In this document: positions 59,093 through 64,000 of the stretch, in pieces | Layout: the number at the start of each line of letters is the position of its first letter | How positions within the stretch are numbered: position 1 is the first letter of the stretch | Assembly (NCBI GenBank): GCA_016710275.1 | Contig: JADJXS010000001.1 | Coordinates: 2,108,001-2,172,000 of the forward strand | DNA: 64,000 nucleotides | Source: Phycisphaerales bacterium | GTDB taxonomy: Bacteria > Planctomycetota > Phycisphaerae > UBA1845 > Fen-1342 | Reading direction: 5' to 3' | Notes under the pieces: model-generated | Seen by the model: only the letters and a program-made list of their open reading frames with translations | The model's database searches: none | Told to the model about the DNA's origin: nothing | Made by a program: the position numbers and the translations under genes

Positions 59093-61527
59093 GGAGAGGC
59101 TCCTGGGTCCGGGCGCTGAGCCGCCGAAGCGGCGTTCGTGTGAGAAAGCAGGGCGGTCGAGGAGACAATCGTCAGATAGGCGTCCCACTCGGCGCGCGAC
59201 TGACCGTCGGCGGTGGAGAAACTCTGTTCGGGCATGTTGCGAAGCAGCCAGCGGGCGCGCTCAATCGCGCGAGACGCCTCGATCACGCGCCCGGTGCGCA
59301 GGTTGATGTTGGCGACCTGCACCTGCGCGGCGAGCGCGGCGGGATCATCCTCGTAACGCGCGGAAATCTGGCGAAACGTGGCCAGCGCTTCCTCCAGCGC
59401 TTCCGGGCTGCCCAGCTCAAGCAGGCAGTCGCCGCGGTAGGACAGCGCCAGCCGCCGGTACACGTCGGCCTCATCCGGCTCGACTTCCTTCGGCTCCCGC
59501 AACTCCAGCTCCAGCGTCTCGAAGTGCGCGGCCGCCTGCCGCAGGCGCGCATCGGATTCGGCCAGGGCGGCGTCGGTGGGCAGCCCGCCATCCGGCGGGC
59601 GACGCAGCGCCAGGGCGCTTCGACGAAATGCGTCGCCGAGCATGAAGCGCGCTCGCGCCGCGGCGGGGTCGTGCGGATAGAGCGTCAGGAAGTTTTCGAG
59701 ACGGACGATCGCCGCGGTGTGCTGCTGATCGATGTAGAGCAGGTCGCACAGCGACAACAGCCCGTCGCGATAGACCGCGGCCGTCGGGGAGAGCGTGTCG
59801 TCGTGCAGCAGCTCCTCGAGCCGTCCGCGGGCCTTTTGCAACTCCTCCGGGCCGAGCACCGCCAGGCACGATGCGCTCCGCAGCATCGAGACCTTGGCCT
59901 CGGCCAGCTTCGGGTAGCGCTCCATCACCTCCTCGTACCGGCTGTTGGCCTCCCGGATCCGGCCGTCGGCCTCCAGGGATTGTCCCAACTGAAGCAGCGC
60001 CGCCGGCAGGCGCGGGTCACCGGCCCGGCCGTCGAGGAACTGTCGAAGCGTGCGCTGCGCATCGGCATAGGCGCCCGCCCGGTCGAATTGCTGCACGGCA
60101 TTCCAAGTCAGGTCTGCGAAGCGCTGCTCCTTCAATTTCGAGCGCTGCGCGGCGTTTTCGTACGCGTGACCGGCCTGCTCGTGATGATGGCGCATCAGCA
60201 CGCTGTTGCCGGCGGCCTCTCCCGCCCGTGCATGGGCCCGCGCCAATCCCTCCAGCAGATCGGCCTGCGCCGGCCCCTCGGCATCAGCGACGTTCTTCTC
60301 CGGTGAGACCTGGACGGCTGCACGCATGTACGCGGCTGCCGTGTCGTAGTCGGAGGCGGCGTAACGACTCTCGAACTGCCGCATCAACGCGAGGCGCATG
60401 GCCGCGGCCCCCGGGTGCGGATCCTGCACGTCGCGGCGGAGCAGGTGCAGATCGGTCTGCAGCGCGCCCAGGGCATCCTCGTGCCGACCGAGCATCGCCA
60501 GCGCCTCGGCCCGGGCGATCGAGGCCCGCACGAACAGCTCGACCGCATTCCGCGGCACGCCGTCCCGCGCACCGGCGTCCGAGAGGGCTGTTTCGAATTC
60601 GCTCAGCGCCTCGTAGGGGCGCAGCTCCGAGAGGTGAATCGCGCCACTCAGACCGCGGTTCATCGCCGTCAGCGGCGCCAATTCGGCGATGCGACTCTCT
60701 TCGCGCTCGTTCTGCTCGGCCCATTCATCGATCCAGGCGATGATCGGCAGCGCCTCATCCGCGCGTCCGTCGCTCACCAGCACCTGTGCGTTCAGAAGCT
60801 CGAGATAGCCGTGCACCGGGGAGTTTCGCAGGCGTTCCCCGTAGCGCTCCAGCAGCGCCCGGGCAGCCGGTGTATCGCCGCGATCGAGCGCGTCGTTGAC
60901 TCCGCGGCTCAGAGCCCAGGTGACAAAGCGCGGACTGACGCCCTCATCGAGCAGCAGTTCGTGCAGGCAGGCGTCGCGCTCGGCGTGGGCATCGGCCTGA
61001 TTCCGCAGGACGCGGATCAGCGCCATGCGCGCATCGCGCGCCTGCGCGGGGGTGGGGCTGAGCTTGAGCGCAGCGCGATACTGCTCGGCCGCACTGTTGC
61101 GATCGCGCAGCCAGTCATGCGCCCACGCCAGCCGCAACCTCAACTCGGCGCTGTCGGGAGCACCCAGCTCCGCCGCTTCGGATTCATGGTCCAGCAGCAG
61201 CGTGAGATTGGAGGCGATCGGCGTGCGCCGCTGCGATTCCATGCGGTGCAGCAGCTCCCCGATCAGTCGGTGCAGCGTGGCGCGCCGGGCGCGCGTCAGC
61301 GGCGGTTCGCTCTTGAGCAGGGCGGCTGCCCCGTCGATCGCGTCGAGGAAGCGCCCCGCCTGGGCCAGCGCCAGCACATCGGTGACGAGGGTTTCGACAT
61401 CCGGCGGCGTCTGTACCGGGCGCAGGCGATACAGGGCGGTTCCGACCGTCACCGCGGCGCAGAGTGCCAGCGGAATCTGCCAGCGCAGGGAAAGAAGCGA
61501 TCGCAGGCTGTCGAGCAGCGCCCGCAT
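59089..61527 (-). CDS. Large membrane-anchored TPR protein of the flagellar block
   Basis: An 812-residue protein with one N-terminal span (about 16-33) and helical TPR-like repeats over nearly all the rest. Clear units include SAAEQYRAALKLSPTPAQAR, RPYEALSEFETALSDAGA, GRIREANSRYEEVMERYPKL and TAAIVRLENFLTLYPHDPAA. Arg/Ala/Glu-rich; no enzyme motif. It is the first gene of the block and is coupled to flgN. Function unknown; perhaps a scaffold for export or motor assembly, or a sensor input for the kinase downstream. Confidence 0.75.
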   Translation of the reverse strand: MRALLDSLRSLLSLRWQIPLALCAAVTVGTALYRLRPVQTPPDVETLVTDVLALAQAGRFLDAIDGAAALLKSEPPLTRARRATLHRLIGELLHRMESQRRTPIASNLTLLLDHESEAAELGAPDSAELRLRLAWAHDWLRDRNSAAEQYRAALKLSPTPAQARDARMALIRVLRNQADAHAERDACLHELLLDEGVSPRFVTWALSRGVNDALDRGDTPAARALLERYGERLRNSPVHGYLELLNAQVLVSDGRADEALPIIAWIDEWAEQNEREESRIAELAPLTAMNRGLSGAIHLSELRPYEALSEFETALSDAGARDGVPRNAVELFVRASIARAEALAMLGRHEDALGALQTDLHLLRRDVQDPHPGAAAMRLALMRQFESRYAASDYDTAAAYMRAAVQVSPEKNVADAEGPAQADLLEGLARAHARAGEAAGNSVLMRHHHEQAGHAYENAAQRSKLKEQRFADLTWNAVQQFDRAGAYADAQRTLRQFLDGRAGDPRLPAALLQLGQSLEADGRIREANSRYEEVMERYPKLAEAKVSMLRSASCLAVLGPEELQKARGRLEELLHDDTLSPTAAVYRDGLLSLCDLLYIDQQHTAAIVRLENFLTLYPHDPAAARARFMLGDAFRRSALALRRPPDGGLPTDAALAESDARLRQAAAHFETLELELREPKEVEPDEADVYRRLALSYRGDCLLELGSPEALEEALATFRQISARYEDDPAALAAQVQVANINLRTGRVIEASRAIERARWLLRNMPEQSFSTADGQSRAEWDAYLTIVSSTALLSHTNAASAAQRPDPGASP

Positions 61528-61734
61528 GACGAATCCCGGAACGAACCGCGACCGCCGCGATTCGTACCGGGTCTATCGGCGGAGATTGCGCCGCCGGGCC
61601 AACCAGGGCGCGGACGCCGCGCCCCGGCCCGCCTGCGCCGGCATCCGTCAGCCGGTGCCCGCGACCGTGAGGCGCGGATTCCGCCCCCCGGGGCCTTTCT
61701 GCCGATGGAATTGACACACGACACGCGGAGTTGC

Positions 61735-63342
61735 ATGGTGCAGACCCCCGGTCTTCAGGTGCTGCTGGTGACCTCGGACGCGGCGTTGCGCGCCGCGGCC
61801 GCTGATTCCGCGCCATCCACGGATTCGCTCGTTCACATTCGCGGCGATGACCCCGGGCTGGCCGCCGTCGGCGGGCACTACGCGCAGATTTGGATTGATC
61901 TGGACACCGCCCCCCGCGAAATCGCGGCCACCGGCGTTCGGCGCGTCTACTTCCATTCGAGCGGCACCGTCGAGCTGCGCGGCGTGGCGCCGGGGCTGTT
62001 CGTGCGAAAGCCCTGCACCGCGGCGGTATGGCGGATGCTTTGGGGCGGCTCGACCGCGCGCGGCGCGGTTCGTTATGCGGCCGCGTCGACCGGCACCGAG
62101 GGAGGCGTCCCCGACTGGCTGCTGACGTTCCAGGAGCTGGAGCTGAACGCCCTGTGCCACAAGTGCGTCACGCGCCTGCCGGCGCAGCTCGGTTTCGAAC
62201 ACGCCTCGCTCTACCTGCATGATCCGCAGCGGCGGCTGCTGACGCTGGCCGAGACGAACGACACCCGCCCGGTGGAGCTGGCCGTTCCTCTGGATGGGAC
62301 CGGCACGCTGATGACCGCGGTGGCGCGGGCGGGCGAGCCGCTGGTCACGCTGGACGTCGAGCAGGTGCGGCAGCGGCGCGGGATCGAGCGCCGCCACGCG
62401 CCCATCCGCCCCTATCGGGACAAGAGCTGCCTGATCGCGCCGCTGCTGGCGGATGGACAGCTGCGCGGCGTGCTGAACCTCTGCGGGCGAAGCGCTCCGG
62501 CGGAGGACATCGATCTGCGCGGACTGGAGCGCGTGCTGACGTTCGTGGCCCGGGCGCTTTGGCACGCGCAGGTGTACGAACAGGCCCGCACCGATGCGCG
62601 GGTGGACGGCCTGACCGGGCTGTACAACTACCGCAGCCTGCACGAAACGCTGGCCCGCGAGATCGGGCGCGCGGAGCGCTGCGGCGAGCCGCTCTCGGTG
62701 ATGGTGGCCGACCTGGATGGATTGAAGGAGATCAACGACCGCCACGGCCATGCAGCCGGCGATGCGGCGCTGCGCGAGGCGGCACAACGGATGCAGGCGG
62801 CCGCCCGCGGATCGGACTCGCTGGCACGGGTCGGCGGCGACGAGTTTGTCATGATCCTGCCGCACGCAGATGAGGCCGGCGCCGCCGGAGTGGCCCGGCG
62901 CGTGTTGGAGTTGATCCGCCAGGAGCCGGTCTCCTTTCGCGGCGGGTCCATCCGGCTGAACATCAGCGTGGGCGTGGCGACCTGGCGAACCGGGGAGGAT
63001 GCGGCAGCGCTGCTCGAACGCGCGGACCGGCAGATGTACGACGTGAAGCGTGCGGCGACGGCGGCGAACGGGGGGGCGGCGGTCGGCAGCGCGGGGACCG
63101 CGGTCGGAAGTGGGGGAACAGGAACCGGCAGCGGGGCAGCGCGCAGCGACGATAAGACTTCACCCGACCGCGGGAACGCGCGCGGCGACGATAAGACTTC
63201 ACCCGACAGCGGGAACGCGCGCGGCGATAAAGAGACTTCGCCAAGCAGCGGGGGGGCTGCAACCGGATCGCGTCCGCATGGCCGGTTTGAACCATCAGAG
63301 CCGATCATCAATCTCGATGCACTTCGCCGCCGCAAGAAGTGA
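61735..63342 (+). CDS. GAF-GGDEF diguanylate cyclase
   Basis: Makes cyclic di-GMP. A 535-residue protein: a degenerate receiver-like region (1-100), a GAF domain (about 125-275; LGFEHASLYLHDPQRRLLTL, CLIAPLLADGQLRGVLNLCG) and a GGDEF domain (about 290-450) with DGLTGLYNYRSL, DLDGLKEINDRHGHAAGD and an intact active site RVGGDEFVMIL. RGSD five residues before GGDEF is a product-inhibition I-site. A Gly/Ser/Asp tail with three repeats follows. GGAG lies 6 nt before the chosen ATG; an in-frame Met ten codons earlier is possible. Divergent from the flagellar block, so a motility link is likely but inferred. Confidence 0.92.
   Translation: MVQTPGLQVLLVTSDAALRAAAADSAPSTDSLVHIRGDDPGLAAVGGHYAQIWIDLDTAPREIAATGVRRVYFHSSGTVELRGVAPGLFVRKPCTAAVWRMLWGGSTARGAVRYAAASTGTEGGVPDWLLTFQELELNALCHKCVTRLPAQLGFEHASLYLHDPQRRLLTLAETNDTRPVELAVPLDGTGTLMTAVARAGEPLVTLDVEQVRQRRGIERRHAPIRPYRDKSCLIAPLLADGQLRGVLNLCGRSAPAEDIDLRGLERVLTFVARALWHAQVYEQARTDARVDGLTGLYNYRSLHETLAREIGRAERCGEPLSVMVADLDGLKEINDRHGHAAGDAALREAAQRMQAAARGSDSLARVGGDEFVMILPHADEAGAAGVARRVLELIRQEPVSFRGGSIRLNISVGVATWRTGEDAAALLERADRQMYDVKRAATAANGGAAVGSAGTAVGSGGTGTGSGAARSDDKTSPDRGNARGDDKTSPDSGNARGDKETSPSSGGAATGSRPHGRFEPSEPIINLDALRRRKK
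63139..63255 (+). repeat. Three 39-bp coding repeats in the cyclase tail
   Basis: Three 39-bp units (63139, 63178, 63217) encode S/GDDKTSPDxGNAR-type 13-residue repeats; units 1 and 2 are nearly identical, unit 3 is diverged. The length is a multiple of three, so copy number can change without breaking the frame. Confidence 0.7.
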
Positions 63343-63376
63343 CTTCGCTCCTGCCTTCGCAACCGATCTGCATCGA

Positions 63377-63487
63377 GTGCCATGCCGCGTTGCGTGCCAT
63401 TCCGTGTTGGGTGCCATGCCGCCAGCCACTTTGGGCGCCATGCCCTCAGTCATTTTGGGTGCTATGCCGACGGCTTTTCGTCGGCAT
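63377..63487. repeat. GTGCCATGCC direct repeats and a GCCGACG hairpin
   Basis: GTGCCAT-type motifs recur at 63377, 63394 and 63411, then CGCCATG and TGCTATG variants about every 25 bp, each followed by a TTGGG or similar end. The series runs into a 9-bp hairpin ATGCCGACG-GCTTTT-CGTCGGCAT (63464-63487). Confidence 0.5.
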
Positions 63488-63535
63488 GCTTCCTGGTATC
63501 GTCGGGTGACACCGTGGGGTTGGATTTTTTGGGTG

Positions 63536-63567
63536 GCATGCTTTCGCTGTATTCAGCGTAAGCATGC
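63536..63567. repeat. 32-nt palindrome, covarying copy
   Basis: GCATGCTT-T-CGCTG-TATT-CAGCG-T-AAGCATGC has the same 8-1-5-4-5-1-8 architecture as the copies at 55857 and 56026. The inner stem changed by a compensating pair (G/C to T/A), and the A/A mismatch became T/T. Confidence 0.85.
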
Positions 63568-63620
63568 TCTTCGCCCCTAACGCGCACGATCGCCGCATGT
63601 CTTCGCCCGTCAAGACGCAC

Positions 63621-63649
63621 GATCGTTGCCAGGGCCTTTGAGGCCCTGG
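63621..63649. repeat. Palindrome CCAGGGCCT/AGGCCCTGG preceded by GATCGTTG
   Basis: Perfect 9-bp stem, 3-nt loop (63629-63649), after ACGATCGTTG. It is a relative of 29251-29279: the outer CCAGGG/CCCTGG arms and the leading GATCGTTG are shared; the inner stem differs but still pairs. Confidence 0.65.
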
Positions 63650-63867
63650 AGTCCGACCCGCTCCTCACTTTTTCCCTTTTTCCCCCCAATTCCCCGCATC
63701 CGGCCCAGATTTTCCCCCCTCCGCCCGTGAGTAACCGCTCGAACCGTCGCTCCCATCCTCAGACGCCACGTTCCTGACGATCGCCGCGGGCGAACGCAGG
63801 ACCGACGGCGGCGGCTGACCCAGCCGCGGACAACCAGCGCCGGCAAGACCCGGCGGAGGAACGAGTC

Positions 63868-64000
63868 ATGAACGCCGGCCGCAAATTCAACCGCCTCACC
63901 TCGCACATCCGCATCCACGCGCTTTCGCTCAGCCTGCTGATCGCCGCCGCCGGCGGCTCGATTGCCGGCTGCCCGATGTCCAATAAGCCGGCCGCGGATG
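63868..64000 (+). CDS. Predicted lipoprotein, 3' end beyond the window
   Basis: The first 44 codons of a gene that runs off the edge. It starts with a basic segment (NAGRKFNRLTSHIRIH), a hydrophobic core and a lipobox IAGC (about residue 35), so a lipoprotein is predicted. GGAGGA lies 8 nt before the ATG. Nothing can be said about function. Confidence 0.7.
   Translation, partial: MNAGRKFNRLTSHIRIHALSLSLLIAAAGGSIAGCPMSNKPAAD

Larger units (their letters stand above)
63343..63867. other. 525-bp intergenic region rich in repeats
   Basis: Holds GTGCCATGCC-type direct repeats, two hairpins in the GCATGC family and a CCAGGG palindrome, then pyrimidine-rich sequence before the last gene. Frames open here have no protein-like content. 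Confidence 0.65.

Overview
The window is high-GC, densely coded bacterial DNA with about 49 protein genes on both strands. I see no rRNA, tRNA, CRISPR array, insertion sequence or replication origin. The gene set points to a Gram-negative-type, flagellated member of the Planctomycetota, probably near the Phycisphaerae. The signs are LpxD, a secretin and many lipoboxes (outer membrane), dockerin-like calcium-loop repeats on secreted proteins, Ala-rich insertions in housekeeping enzymes, a protein joining TPRs to two RNA-polymerase alpha-CTDs, and a bacterial topoisomerase VI A subunit. The lineage is an inference from gene content; no marker gene was compared.

Layout. 1-2.6 kb: end of a type II secretion secretin plus a lipoprotein. 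2.7-12.3 kb: housekeeping genes (mreD-like, acyP, gltX, guaB, ffh, ppa) and an export pair (ABC-2 permease and HlyD-type adaptor). 12.3-13.6 kb: repeats, a dockerin protein and a clear intrinsic terminator. 13.5-21.5 kb: two secreted proteins (one a DegP-like protease), kynurenine monooxygenase, rpiB, a Sua5/low-molecular-weight phosphatase fusion, ilvE and a DUF1801 protein with a basic tail. 21.6-35.1 kb: metH, the TPR/alpha-CTD protein, tgt-yajC, lpxD, an MgtE-like transporter, top6A, an RluB-type pseudouridine synthase and a small HTH protein behind a consensus promoter. 35.3-43.8 kb: a TPR lipoprotein and a CpaD-like lipoprotein, an AsmA-like protein coupled to a sensor kinase, queA, and a secreted glycosidase-like protein.

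43.9-61.5 kb is one minus-strand flagellar block. In transcription order it runs: TPR protein, flgN, NtrB-type kinase, NtrC-type sigma-54 activator, a repeat-filled gap holding a near-perfect -24/-12 promoter, then flgB-flgC-fliE-fliF-fliG-fliH-fliI-fliJ-motE-fliK-flgD-flgE. The layout suggests that the kinase/activator pair switches on the hook-basal-body genes directly downstream. A GAF-GGDEF diguanylate cyclase diverges from this block. The window closes with repeats and the start of another lipoprotein.

Three patterns go beyond gene content. (1) At least nine genes without a Shine-Dalgarno sequence have a -10-like hexamer 6-9 nt before the ATG (exactly 6 nt in five cases), so transcription should start at or next to the start codon. 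This suggests widespread leaderless mRNA, while operon-internal genes have ordinary Shine-Dalgarno sites. (2) REP/BIME-like palindromes are scattered through the gaps; one 32-nt hairpin recurs with compensating base-pair changes. (3) queA appears to start at CTG, overlapping the stop codon of an 11-codon mini-ORF.
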